Shown: piece after piece, positions 26,631-35,427 of the stretch | Position numbering within the stretch: the first letter of the stretch is position 1 | Layout of the letters: every line of letters starts with the position of its first letter | Assembly (NCBI GenBank): GCA_024642505.1 | Contig: JAHEAZ010000002.1 | Coordinates: 62,001 to 126,000, forward strand | From: Gammaproteobacteria bacterium | GTDB lineage: Bacteria > Pseudomonadota > Gammaproteobacteria > Steroidobacterales > Steroidobacteraceae | Length of the DNA: 64,000 bases | Reading direction: 5' to 3' | Notes under the pieces: model-generated | Databases searched by the model: none | Told to the model about the DNA's origin: nothing | The model's input: only the letters and a program-made list of their open reading frames with translations | Made by a program: the position numbers and the translations under genes

Positions 26631-27665
26631 ATGGCAGACGACCCGCACCACAGCTGGTTCCAGGAGCGTCAATCGGCGTGGCTATACCGCCAGGTCGCCG
26701 CGGTGGAGAAGGACCCGCCAAAGCGACAGCTGTTCGAATCGCTGGCGTCGGCCGCCGAGGAGCAAGCCTCGACCTGGGCCCGGCTTGCAGATATCAGCCC
26801 TTCCGCCAAAGCCTTTGCTCCGTCCAGTCGCGCCCGGCTGACCGCGGTACTGGTCAGGCGCCTGGGCGTGAAGCCCATGCGCCCCGTGCTCATTGCCATG
26901 AAGATGCGCGGACTTTCGGTCTACGACCGGGCGACGCTGGACGGTCATGCCATGCCAACCCGCGTCGAGCAGGTAGGCGCCCGTCATCGAGGAGGCGGTG
27001 GCAATCTTCGTGCGGCGGTTTTCGGGGTCAACGACGGCCTGGTGTCGAACGCCAGCTTGATCATGGGCGTGGCCGGCGCCGGTGCCGGTTCGGGATACGT
27101 GCTCACCGCCGGTGTCGCCGGCTTGCTGGCCGGCGCGTTGTCCATGGCGGCAGGCGAGTATGTTTCGGTGCGCTCGCAGCGGGAAATGTTCGAATACCAA
27201 ATCGGCCTGGAAAGAGAGGAGCTGGAGGAATACCCGGACGAGGAGGCGGAGGAGCTGGCATTGATCTACGCCGCACGCGGCATGGAATTGTCGCGCGCCC
27301 GCGAGGTCGCCCGGGACCTCATGAAGGATCCCGAGCACGCACTCGACACCCTGGCGAGAGAGGAACTGGGCCTGAATCCGGATGACCTCGGCTCTCCCTG
27401 GGGCGCGTCGTCGTCGTCTTTCGCCGCCTTCGCAGCCGGAGCGATTATTCCGTTGCTTCCCTTCCTGATCGCCCTGCCCGGCGCTAGCGCCATCCAGGTC
27501 GCAATCTCGTTGACGGCCCTCTGCCTGTTTGGCGTCGGCATGGCACTGTCCCTTTTCACGGGACGTAGCGCATTGCTGGGTGGATTGCGGATGGTCGCCA
27601 TTGGCGGCGGCGCGGGACTCACGACCTGGTTCATCGGGAGGCTGGTCGGGGCCGGCCTGGGTTGA
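26631..27665 (+). CDS. VIT1/CCC1-family Fe/Mn transporter with a degenerate rubrerythrin-like N-domain
   Basis: A 344-aa protein. The C-terminal 225 residues hold the CCC1/VIT1 transporter: AAVFGVNDGLVSNASLIMG, LAGALSMAAGEYVSVRSQRE, a cytosolic acidic stretch, and two more TM helix pairs. The N-terminal 110 residues are helical and resemble half of the erythrin domain of MbfA-type membrane-bound ferritins (LYRQVAAVEKDPPKRQLFESLASAAEEQASTW), but the ExxH di-iron pattern is lost. Expected role: iron or manganese efflux. It starts 3 bp after the pseudo-receiver. Confidence 0.82.
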   Translation: MADDPHHSWFQERQSAWLYRQVAAVEKDPPKRQLFESLASAAEEQASTWARLADISPSAKAFAPSSRARLTAVLVRRLGVKPMRPVLIAMKMRGLSVYDRATLDGHAMPTRVEQVGARHRGGGGNLRAAVFGVNDGLVSNASLIMGVAGAGAGSGYVLTAGVAGLLAGALSMAAGEYVSVRSQREMFEYQIGLEREELEEYPDEEAEELALIYAARGMELSRAREVARDLMKDPEHALDTLAREELGLNPDDLGSPWGASSSSFAAFAAGAIIPLLPFLIALPGASAIQVAISLTALCLFGVGMALSLFTGRSALLGGLRMVAIGGGAGLTTWFIGRLVGAGLG

Positions 27666-27678
27666 GCCAGTCTGCCTT

Positions 27679-28521
27679 CTAGGCTTGCGCCGCCTGGTCG
27701 GGCATCGGAAATTTCTCGACGAGTCTTGCCAGTTCCCGAATACGCCGGCTCATTGACCGCTGGATAGGTGCGCGGAGCCCACCGAGCAGCCCCAGCCCGG
27801 CAGGCTCGTCCAGGCGGTCGAGCCATTCTAGTGCATCCGCTGCATCCCGATGACCGCCCAGGCAATCCTGTAGCTGCTTGAGTCGTTGCAGCTCGTGGCG
27901 CAGGTCGAGCCCGAGTAACGGTGCCAGGCCCTCGCTGGCATAGCGAACGTGCTTGGCGGCAAGGCGCAGTTCATGCAGGCCGCGCGTATCGTCCGGAAGG
28001 GCTCGCAGCGCGCATTGCAGGCGCTTCCATCGTTTCCGCAGACGTATGCGCACGACCGGCTCGAGGTCGCCGCGCGCCTGCACAAGCTGTGGGTCTGTCA
28101 GGGTGGATGCCAGACGCTCGTACCGCTCGCGGTAGGCCAGCGTTCGGGTGTGGGCAAGATAGCGCCGTCGTGCCTCGGTCCGTGAACGGTCCATGGCCGC
28201 CAGCAGATGTCGGTGCGCAGCGCGCTCAAGCGCACCGGACTCGCAAGCCAGCCGGTCGAGCCAGGTCCGCCTGACATTGGCCTGCCGCAATTCGGAGAGT
28301 TCCAGGGCCAGGTTGCGCAGGTCCCGGCAGGCCCTTTCGAGGTAGTCGCGGCGCATCAGTGGTTTCAATGTCCCCAGCAACGAGCGCAGCCTGCGCGCCT
28401 CGACGCGAGTCTTGTGTACCGGTCTTTGCGCCGGCGCTCGCTCGGCACGCTGCATTTCCTTGCAAAGCGCATCGAAGCGCGTGACGAAGAGCGCGCTGAG
28501 GTCAGATGCCGAAACGACCAT
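27679..28521 (-). CDS. CHAD domain protein
   Basis: A 280-aa all-helical protein rich in Arg and Leu. CHAD features: VHKTRVEARRLRSLLGTLKPL near the N-terminus and LHELRLAAKHVRYASEGLAPLLG later, each giving the conserved His with basic residues that bind polyphosphate. There is no CYTH domain attached. Convergent with the transporter gene and followed upstream by cbpM. Confidence 0.85.
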   Translation of the reverse strand: MVVSASDLSALFVTRFDALCKEMQRAERAPAQRPVHKTRVEARRLRSLLGTLKPLMRRDYLERACRDLRNLALELSELRQANVRRTWLDRLACESGALERAAHRHLLAAMDRSRTEARRRYLAHTRTLAYRERYERLASTLTDPQLVQARGDLEPVVRIRLRKRWKRLQCALRALPDDTRGLHELRLAAKHVRYASEGLAPLLGLDLRHELQRLKQLQDCLGGHRDAADALEWLDRLDEPAGLGLLGGLRAPIQRSMSRRIRELARLVEKFPMPDQAAQA

Positions 28522-28535
28522 CGATTTCTGCGGAC

Positions 28536-28847
28536 CTAGAGGACTCCGGAGCCCGAGATCTGCTCGAGACAGGACACGCGTCGGCGTAACGCGTCACGCT
28601 CTTCGAGCAGGTCGACCAGCAGCACCGCCGCCGCGGCGTGCAGTTCGAGCTCGCGTGCGAGCCTGAGCGCACGCGATAGCCTGGCGATCTCGGCTGTCGG
28701 CAGATCCTGGACGCCCTGCCTGCCACCGGGCGTGACCAGGCCCAGTTCCACATATTCGGCCACTACCCAGGATTCGACGCCGAGCACCGTGCTTAGCTCG
28801 TCGATAGCGACCACACTGGCTTCTCGTTCGCGGATGTCAGGCGGCAT
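28536..28847 (-). CDS. cbpM: Chaperone modulatory protein CbpM
   Basis: A 103-aa MerR-like HTH protein that inhibits the co-chaperone CbpA. The N-terminal pattern ASVVAIDELSTVLGVESWVVAEYVELGLVTPGG and the C-terminal coiled coil (LLVDLLEERDALRRRV) fit the family. It overlaps the end of cbpA by 11 bp. Confidence 0.88.
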   Translation of the reverse strand: MPPDIREREASVVAIDELSTVLGVESWVVAEYVELGLVTPGGRQGVQDLPTAEIARLSRALRLARELELHAAAAVLLVDLLEERDALRRRVSCLEQISGSGVL

Positions 28848-29784
28848 GGACGCCTCCTAAAGCGGCACGAGGGTCAAACGGCAACTCGCGCCGCATCCGC
28901 TCGTACAGTTCTCGTGCCGCAGGGCTGTCGGCAGGCGGCAGCACCACCTGCAACACCACGAACTGGTCTCCCGGCGGCAACCCCGGCAGCCCGCGGCCTT
29001 TCAGCCGCAGCTTCTGGCCGGCTCGGCCGCCTTCGGGAATGCGCAACTCGACCGCCCCCCCCAGAGTCGGCACGGTGACCGTGGCGCCGAGCGCCGCCTC
29101 CCAGGGTGCCACCGGGAGCGTCAGGGTCACGTTGCGTCCATCCAGCGCGTAGAGGGTATGTGGGCGGAGTGCAACCTTGAGATACAGGTCGCCGCGGGAC
29201 CCGCGGCCCATGCCCGGCGCACCCTGACCCGCGAGGCGGATGACCTGGCCATCGGTGACGCCGGCTGGAATGCGCAGTTTCAGCTGGCGTGAGCGCAGCT
29301 CGACCCGGCCACCGGGGCCGATCTCCGGATGCTGTAGCGACAGGCTGTGCTGCCCCCCCGAAAACGCCTGCTCAAGCGACAGTTCGATCTGGGCGTGGTG
29401 GTCCTCCCCACGGGCATCGAACGCGGGCCCGCCACGACGTGCTCCGAAGGGACTCGCCGACCCGAACAATTGCTCGAAAAAATCGCTGAAGCCGGCAGCC
29501 CCGCCGGGACCCGAGAATTCGAACCCCGAACCCCAGTCGGGCGGCGGCCGAAACTCCTGGCCGGGACGATAGTCGCGCCCCAGCTGGTCGTAGGCGGCTC
29601 GTTTTTCAGGATCCTTCAGGACCTCGTAGGCCTCCTGGACTTCCTTGAAACGCTCCTCGGCGTCCTTTTCCTTGCTGACGTCCGGGTGGTACTTGCGGGC
29701 GAGACGCCGGTAGGCGCGCTTGATTTCGTCCGCCGCCGCCTCCTTGCCAACACCGAGCAACGCGTAGTAGTCCTTGAATTGCAT
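28837..29784 (-). CDS. cbpA: DnaJ-class co-chaperone CbpA
   Basis: A 315-aa protein with an N-terminal J domain (HPD at 33-35, in ARKYHPDVS), a Gly/Phe-rich linker (about 80-120) and two C-terminal beta domains, with no zinc finger. Stimulates DnaK. It is followed by cbpM in the same operon, as in E. coli. A CTTGAAA element lies about 55 bp upstream. Confidence 0.93.
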   Translation of the reverse strand: MQFKDYYALLGVGKEAAADEIKRAYRRLARKYHPDVSKEKDAEERFKEVQEAYEVLKDPEKRAAYDQLGRDYRPGQEFRPPPDWGSGFEFSGPGGAAGFSDFFEQLFGSASPFGARRGGPAFDARGEDHHAQIELSLEQAFSGGQHSLSLQHPEIGPGGRVELRSRQLKLRIPAGVTDGQVIRLAGQGAPGMGRGSRGDLYLKVALRPHTLYALDGRNVTLTLPVAPWEAALGATVTVPTLGGAVELRIPEGGRAGQKLRLKGRGLPGLPPGDQFVVLQVVLPPADSPAARELYERMRRELPFDPRAALGGVHAA

Positions 29785-29837
29785 GGAAAGCCTTTCCGCC
29801 CGCTGATGGATTACTAGCTTGTGTAGTTTCCAGTATT

Positions 29838-29844
29838 TTTCAAG
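29838..29844 (-). promoter_or_regulatory. Possible heat-shock (sigma32) -35 element of cbpA
   Basis: The minus strand reads CTTGAAA, an exact match to the sigma32 -35 consensus, 54-60 bp upstream of the cbpA start. The expected CCCATNT -10 is not well conserved (nearest candidate is weak), so this is tentative; sigma70 use of TTGAAA is also possible. Confidence 0.35.
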
Positions 29845-29915
29845 GCCGCGGCGTCCGCAATGCTCGCAGCGAACTCCGCGGATCGAGCGCGGTCTATCCG
29901 GGCAGGAGGTGTCAC

Positions 29916-30356
29916 ATGAACCTGAAGATTGTCGCGGTCCTGGTGGCCGCCGTCTGCACCGCTAGCGGCTGCGCGACCACACCCGGCGATGCGGACGATG
30001 GTCCGTCCGGTGCGCGCGAGTGCGTTTCACAGTCCCGAATCTCGAGCTTCGAGGCGCTGGACCCCTCACGCATGCTCATCCACGGGCCCGGACAGAAGGA
30101 AGCCTACCTTGCCGAGCTCGGCGCGGGCTGCGCCGGCATGGATCGACGCTCGACCATCTCCTTCGTGGACGGTGACCGCAATGGCAGCATCTGCGGCCTT
30201 GGGAACGACAGTGTTGCCTTCAAGGATGGCCCCCGCATCGCCAGCTGCAGCATCCGCTCCATGATCAAACTGACGGCCGCGGCTCGCGAGCAGATCGAGG
30301 TTGATTACGGCTTGACAAAGGCGCCCAAGGAAACCTCAACAGCGGACAGCAAGTGA
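29916..30356 (+). CDS. Lipoprotein, DUF6491-like
   Basis: A 146-aa protein with a lipoprotein signal (VAAVCTASGC; Cys at residue 19). The mature part holds Cys-rich, repeat-like features (CVSQSRI, GAGCAGM, GSICGLGND, ASCSIR) resembling what I remember of DUF6491 proteins. Likely anchored in the outer or inner membrane facing the periplasm. It overlaps the trxC start by 4 bp, so the two may be cotranscribed; function unknown. Confidence 0.7.
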   Translation: MNLKIVAVLVAAVCTASGCATTPGDADDGPSGARECVSQSRISSFEALDPSRMLIHGPGQKEAYLAELGAGCAGMDRRSTISFVDGDRNGSICGLGNDSVAFKDGPRIASCSIRSMIKLTAAAREQIEVDYGLTKAPKETSTADSK

Positions 30357-30805
30357 CGACCAGCAGCAGCAACGAAAACGCCGTCCACGTCGCATGCCCC
30401 GGCTGCGACGGCGTGGTCCGGATCCCGGCCAATCGTCTCGCCGACAATCCGGCATGCCCACGCTGCAAGGCGCGTCTGTTCGCAGGCAAGCCGGTCACGC
30501 TCGGCTCGTCGAACTTCGACGTGCATGTCGGTCGCAGCGACCTGCCCGTAGTGGTCGATTTCTGGGCGCCCTGGTGCGGGCCCTGTCACGGCATGGCGCC
30601 ACATTTCGAGTCGGCAGCCGGGCGACTGGAGCCGCGTTTCCGCTTTGCCAAGCTCGACACTGACGCCGCGCCCGATGTTGCCGCCCGCTTCAACATCCGC
30701 AGCATTCCAACGCTGATCGTATTCAAGGGCGGCAAGGCGGTTACGCAACAGTCGGGTGCGATGGACGCGGGTTCGCTGGTCCGCTGGCTGGAAACGATCA
30801 CTTGA
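30353..30805 (+). CDS. trxC: Thioredoxin 2 (TrxC)
   Basis: A 150-aa protein. The N-terminal zinc-binding domain has C15-x2-C18 and C35-x2-C38, and the thioredoxin domain has the active site WCGPC at 74-78 plus SIPTLIVF with the cis-Pro. Cytosolic disulfide reductase, linked to oxidative stress. Start is GTG at 30353, overlapping the lipoprotein gene stop. Confidence 0.93.
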   Translation: MTTSSSNENAVHVACPGCDGVVRIPANRLADNPACPRCKARLFAGKPVTLGSSNFDVHVGRSDLPVVVDFWAPWCGPCHGMAPHFESAAGRLEPRFRFAKLDTDAAPDVAARFNIRSIPTLIVFKGGKAVTQQSGAMDAGSLVRWLETIT

Positions 30806-30913
30806 CCGCTCGGCCGGTCCGCAGCATTGATGCGTACCGCGGCGGGGCTCTCTGCCCCCGGGACCGCCCACCCGATGATCGCGCGTTGGGCGTCGTGCTG
30901 CGAGCGCAGCGGG

Positions 30914-32182
30914 TCACTTCAGCGAGTGTAGCCCCATCATGCGCAACACGTACTTCTCGTAGACGGGCGTGATCGACCCCACCCTGACCTTGCGCAGGAA
31001 ATATTTCTCAAAAGCGATCTTTGCCAGGTGGACCCAGTAGCCCTCCCTGGCCCAGGTCACGTTTCGCGGCGGAATCTGCGGCAGCGCCACGAAGGCGGCG
31101 CCCGAATCCCCGAAATCAGCAAGGCACAGCGCGTTCCAGGTCGCTTTTGCGTCGGCCGGCCGGCCAGCCAGATCGGCAGCGATGTTCTCGGCAATCGCGC
31201 TGACCATCGATTCGATCATGAAGCCGGTCTTCGGCGCGCCGGTTGGTACGGGTGTCGCCTCGACCGGCGGAATGGCAATACAAACGCCTGCCGAAAAGAT
31301 ACTCGGATACCTCTTGCTGCGCTGGTGCTCATCCACGATCACGAAACCGCGCGGATTACACAGTTCGGGAACGCCCGCCACCGCGTCCACGCCCTTGAAC
31401 GCCGGCAGGATCATCGCGTAGTTGAACGGCAGCTCGTGCTCCCGGCGTGGCTTGCCCTCATCGTCGATTTCCTGAATCTTGAGCTTGCCATCGAACGCTT
31501 CACCGATCCTTGCGTTCGTGATCCACTTGATGTGCCGCTGGCGCAACTCGGATTCCATCAGGCCCTTGCTGTCGCCGACCCCACCCAGGCCCAGGTGGCC
31601 GATGTAGGGTTCGCTGGTCACGTAGGTCATCGGCACCTTGTCCCGGATGCGCCGCTTGCGCAGGTCGGCATCCATGATCATCGCGAATTCATACGCAGGC
31701 CCGAAGCAGCTGGCGCCCTGCGCGGCGCCGACGATGACCGGGCCGGGATCGGCCAGGAATTTCTCGTAAGCGCGCCACGCACGCTCGGCATGATCATGGG
31801 TGCAGATTGAATGCGTGTATCCGTCAGGCCCAAGACCCGGCACTTCCTCAAAGGCGAGTTTCGGCCCGGTGGCAATCACGAGGTAGTCGTAATCAATCAC
31901 CCGCCCGCTGCGCAGGCTCAGTTTGCGTCCCGGGGCATCGATGGCGGTGGCCTGCTCGGCAATGAACTCGACACCCTTGCGATCGAAGGGCCGGCGCATG
32001 TCGACCCGGGTCTGCTCGCGAGTACGCCAGCCCACCGCAATCCACGGATTGGAAGGGGTGAACTCGAAGTACTCGCTAGACCCGACCATCACCACCCGAT
32101 GGTCGGAGTCGAGTTTCTTGCGCAACTCGTAGGCCGTCGGAATTCCACCAAGACCGGCGCCAAGCACCACTATGGTTGCCAT
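30914..32182 (-). CDS. sqr: Sulfide:quinone oxidoreductase (type I-like)
   Basis: A 422-aa FAD enzyme. N-terminal GAGLGGIPTAYELR is the FAD Rossmann motif and LVIATGPKLAFEEVPGLG is typical of SQR. Three cysteines fall at 127, 159 and 353, close to the three catalytic cysteines of Acidithiobacillus SQR (128, 160, 356), so sulfide oxidation to polysulfide with electron transfer to quinone is well supported. The C-terminal amphipathic helices (EKYFLRKVRVGSITPVYEKYVLRMMGL) would anchor it to the membrane. GGAGAGG precedes the start. It follows the RND pump by 29 bp in one orientation. Confidence 0.85.
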   Translation of the reverse strand: MATIVVLGAGLGGIPTAYELRKKLDSDHRVVMVGSSEYFEFTPSNPWIAVGWRTREQTRVDMRRPFDRKGVEFIAEQATAIDAPGRKLSLRSGRVIDYDYLVIATGPKLAFEEVPGLGPDGYTHSICTHDHAERAWRAYEKFLADPGPVIVGAAQGASCFGPAYEFAMIMDADLRKRRIRDKVPMTYVTSEPYIGHLGLGGVGDSKGLMESELRQRHIKWITNARIGEAFDGKLKIQEIDDEGKPRREHELPFNYAMILPAFKGVDAVAGVPELCNPRGFVIVDEHQRSKRYPSIFSAGVCIAIPPVEATPVPTGAPKTGFMIESMVSAIAENIAADLAGRPADAKATWNALCLADFGDSGAAFVALPQIPPRNVTWAREGYWVHLAKIAFEKYFLRKVRVGSITPVYEKYVLRMMGLHSLK

Positions 32183-32211
32183 GTCATGCCTCTCCAGTGC
32201 CGTCGCCAGCC

Positions 32212-35200
32212 TCAGCGCGAAACCTTACGCCGGCGGTAGCTGTAATACAGGATGGGAATCACCAGCAGGGTCAGCAGCGTCGAAACCAGGATGCCAAATA
32301 TCAGTGACACCGCCAGGCCGTTGAAGATCGGGTCATCGAGAATGAAGAATGCCCCAAGCATCGCTGCTACCGCGGTCAGCACTATCGGCTTGGCACGGAC
32401 GGCCCCGGCGCGAATCACCGACTGCGCCAGCTCGTGGCCTGCCGCCAGCTCGACGTTTACGAAGTCAACCAGCAGGATGGAATTGCGGACGATGATGCCG
32501 GCCAGCGCAATCATTCCAATCATCGACGTTGCCGTGAACTGCGCGCCCAACAAGGCGTGGCCCGGCATGATGCCGATCAGCGTCAACGGAATCGGTGCCA
32601 TGATGACCAGCGGCACCGCGTAGCTGCCGAACTGCGCGACAACCAGCAGGTATATCAGGATCAGTCCGACCGAATAGGCAAGCCCCATGTCACGAAAGGT
32701 TTCGTAGGTGATCTGCCACTCGCCATCCCACTTTATCGCGAAGCCCGAACTCGGGTCCGGCTGGCGGGTGAAGTACTGTTCGATCTCGCGTCCGCCCGGC
32801 GACTCATCACCCACGCGGTTCACCATGGCAAACATTCCATAGAGCGGGCTATCGAGCTCACCGCCGCCGTCGGCGGTAACAAACGCGTAACGCGAGCCGT
32901 CCTTGCGGTAGATCACCGGATCCCAGTCGACGCGCTCGATCCGGGTCAGCTCAGACAAGGCCACCACATTGCCGGTCGCCGCCCGCACCTGCAGCGACAG
33001 GACCCGGTCGATGCTTGCCTTGTCGGCAACCGGCAATTCGACCCTCACTGGCACCGGATATTTCTCCCGCCCCTCCCTGACGAAAGTAGCATCCAACCCG
33101 CCCACCGCCATCGCGATGGTCTCGGTGATCGCGCGCTGCGACACACCCAGCATCGCGGCCTTTTGCCGATCGACAGTAACTATCATCCGCTTGGCATCGG
33201 CCTCGAGACTGTCGTCAACGTCGATGATGTCGGGCGTAGTATCGAACACCTTGCGGATTTCGCGTGCCAGCTCACGCTGCGATTCGTAGGCAGGTCCATA
33301 GATCTCGGCAACGATCGGCGCCATGACCGGCGGTCCGGGCGGCACTTCCACCACCTGTACCGAGGCGCCATGACGGCGGCCTATCTCGGTGAGCGCCGGA
33401 CGCAGCTCACGCGCGATCTCGTGACTCTGCCGGTCGCGGTGGTGCTTGTCCACCAGGTTCACCTGCAGGTCGCCCAGCTCTCCACTTTCGCGCAGGTAGT
33501 ACTGCCGCACCAGGCCATTGAAGTTGATCGGCGCGGCCGTCCCCGCATAGGCCTGGTAGTCAGTCACCTCGGCTACCTGGCGTACCTCGGCGGCCAGTTC
33601 GGCCAGCACCTGCGCAGTCCGTTCCACCGGCGTGCCCTCCGGCATGTTGACGATGACCTGGAACTCGGACTTGTTGTCGAAGGGCAGCATCTTGAGCACC
33701 ACCCACTTTACCCCGACCAGGCTCACCGCCACGACAATGGCAACCAGCGTCCCCAGGTACAGGCGATGCCTGTTGCGGCGCGCCTTGGCGTCGCTCAGGA
33801 AAGGCGACAGGAGCCGGCGGAACAAGGGCTCGAGTGGCGCACTATCGTGACCCCCGTGTTTCCCGAAGTCGACGCCCGCCAGCATTCGATTGGACAGCCA
33901 GGGAGTGAACACCAGGGCAATTGCCAGCGAGATCAGCATCCCGAGGCTGGCATTGATCGGAATCGGGCTCATGTACGGGCCCATCAGCCCGGAGACGAAG
34001 GCCATCGGCACCAGCGCCGCGATGACCGTGAATGTAGCCAGGATGGTCGGGCCACCGACTTCGTCCACGGCCGGAGGGATCGCTTCCAGCAGCTTGCGCC
34101 CGCCGAGCGCCATGTGACGATGGATGTTCTCGACCACGACTATGGCGTCGTCAACCAGGATTCCGATGGAGAAGATCAGTGCGAACAGCGACACGCGATT
34201 CAGCGTGAAGCCCCAGGCCCAGGACGCGAACAGCGTCGCGGCCAGCGTTACCACCACGGCCGCGCCGACGACTACGGCCTCGCGCCAACCCAGCGCGAAG
34301 AACACCAGCAGCACCACCGAAGCGGTCGCAAAGGCCAGCTTCTGGATCAGTTTCTGCGCCTTGTCATTGGCGGTCGCGCCGTAGTCGCGGGTAATCGTGG
34401 TCTCGACGCCCTCGGGGATGACCACGCCGCGGAGCGATTCGAGCTGCGCCGTCACTCGACGGGTCACGTCCACCGCGTTGGTGCCCGGTTGCTTGGACAG
34501 CGTCACGGTTACGGCCGGCACTTCGCCTACGAGCTCGATGCCGCGGCTCGCGGCAGCCGGACCCGCGCCCATCCACACGTACTGGTCGGGCTGGTCTGCT
34601 CCGGCCGTGATCCGGGCAACGTCTTCGAGAAACACCGGACGCCCGTCGGCGAGCCCGATGACGAGTCCCGCCACGTCCTCGCGTCCCGCCAGGAAATTAC
34701 CGGCCTGGACGGGTGTTTCGACACCGCCGCCGATCAGGCCTCCGGCATGGCGCACGACATTGGCGGCCTCGAGGCGAGGCAATAACTCGTCTGCGGTGAG
34801 TCCGTGGCCGGCCAGCCGCTGTGGGTCGAGTTCCACGTGCACGACGTCATCGGGACTACCGATCGTGTAGACGTTGCGCGCACCACGGACGCGCTTCAGC
34901 TCGCCCTCGACCGCGTGCGCAATTTTCGACAGCTCGAGCGCGCCGCGCGACGGGTCACGGGTCCACAGCGTCACGGTAACCACCGGCACGTCATCGATGC
35001 CCTTCGGCTTGATGATCGGCTGTAACCAACCCAGGTTAGCGGGCGGCATGTCGAGGTTGGAGTAGACGGCGTTGTAGAGCCGGACGATCGCCTCGTTGCG
35101 AGGCACGCCCACCTCGAATTCGACGGTCAGCAGCGCGGCACCCGGCCGTGACACGGAGTACAGATGCTTGACGTCGGGGATCTCGGCCAGAACCTGTTCC

Positions 35201-35424
35201 ATCGGTTCGGCGATCAGGCTCTCGGCCTGCGATGCGCTTGCACCGGGAAACGGGATGATCACGTTGGCCATGGTGACGTCGATCTGAGGCTCCTCCTCCC
35301 GCGGCGTCACCAGCACGGCGAACAAGCCCAGCAGCAGGCCGGCCAACGCCAGCAGGGGCGTCAACTGGTTGGTCAGGAACAGCTGCGCGACCCGGCCCGA
35401 GAATCCGAGACGATGATCGGACAT
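32212..35424 (-). CDS. RND-family efflux permease
   Basis: A 1070-aa inner membrane pump with the 12-TM, two-periplasmic-loop RND plan. Features: N-terminal TM helix at about 18-36, NVIIPFPGASASQAESLIAEPMEQVL, the GILVDDAIVVVENIHRHM helix with the proton-relay Asp residues, and GIIVRNSILLVDFVN in the second half. It belongs to the broad HAE1-like group; nothing in the sequence fixes the substrate. The adaptor gene is 3 bp upstream. No outer membrane TolC-type gene is next to it. Confidence 0.9.
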   Translation of the reverse strand: MSDHRLGFSGRVAQLFLTNQLTPLLALAGLLLGLFAVLVTPREEEPQIDVTMANVIIPFPGASASQAESLIAEPMEQVLAEIPDVKHLYSVSRPGAALLTVEFEVGVPRNEAIVRLYNAVYSNLDMPPANLGWLQPIIKPKGIDDVPVVTVTLWTRDPSRGALELSKIAHAVEGELKRVRGARNVYTIGSPDDVVHVELDPQRLAGHGLTADELLPRLEAANVVRHAGGLIGGGVETPVQAGNFLAGREDVAGLVIGLADGRPVFLEDVARITAGADQPDQYVWMGAGPAAASRGIELVGEVPAVTVTLSKQPGTNAVDVTRRVTAQLESLRGVVIPEGVETTITRDYGATANDKAQKLIQKLAFATASVVLLVFFALGWREAVVVGAAVVVTLAATLFASWAWGFTLNRVSLFALIFSIGILVDDAIVVVENIHRHMALGGRKLLEAIPPAVDEVGGPTILATFTVIAALVPMAFVSGLMGPYMSPIPINASLGMLISLAIALVFTPWLSNRMLAGVDFGKHGGHDSAPLEPLFRRLLSPFLSDAKARRNRHRLYLGTLVAIVVAVSLVGVKWVVLKMLPFDNKSEFQVIVNMPEGTPVERTAQVLAELAAEVRQVAEVTDYQAYAGTAAPINFNGLVRQYYLRESGELGDLQVNLVDKHHRDRQSHEIARELRPALTEIGRRHGASVQVVEVPPGPPVMAPIVAEIYGPAYESQRELAREIRKVFDTTPDIIDVDDSLEADAKRMIVTVDRQKAAMLGVSQRAITETIAMAVGGLDATFVREGREKYPVPVRVELPVADKASIDRVLSLQVRAATGNVVALSELTRIERVDWDPVIYRKDGSRYAFVTADGGGELDSPLYGMFAMVNRVGDESPGGREIEQYFTRQPDPSSGFAIKWDGEWQITYETFRDMGLAYSVGLILIYLLVVAQFGSYAVPLVIMAPIPLTLIGIMPGHALLGAQFTATSMIGMIALAGIIVRNSILLVDFVNVELAAGHELAQSVIRAGAVRAKPIVLTAVAAMLGAFFILDDPIFNGLAVSLIFGILVSTLLTLLVIPILYYSYRRRKVSR

Positions 35425-35427
35425 GAG

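Noticed and set aside
32434-34785. 783-codon open frame on the plus strand inside the RND pump
   Set aside because: It is antisense to a clearly conserved RND gene and has no domain; long antisense frames are common in GC-rich genes.
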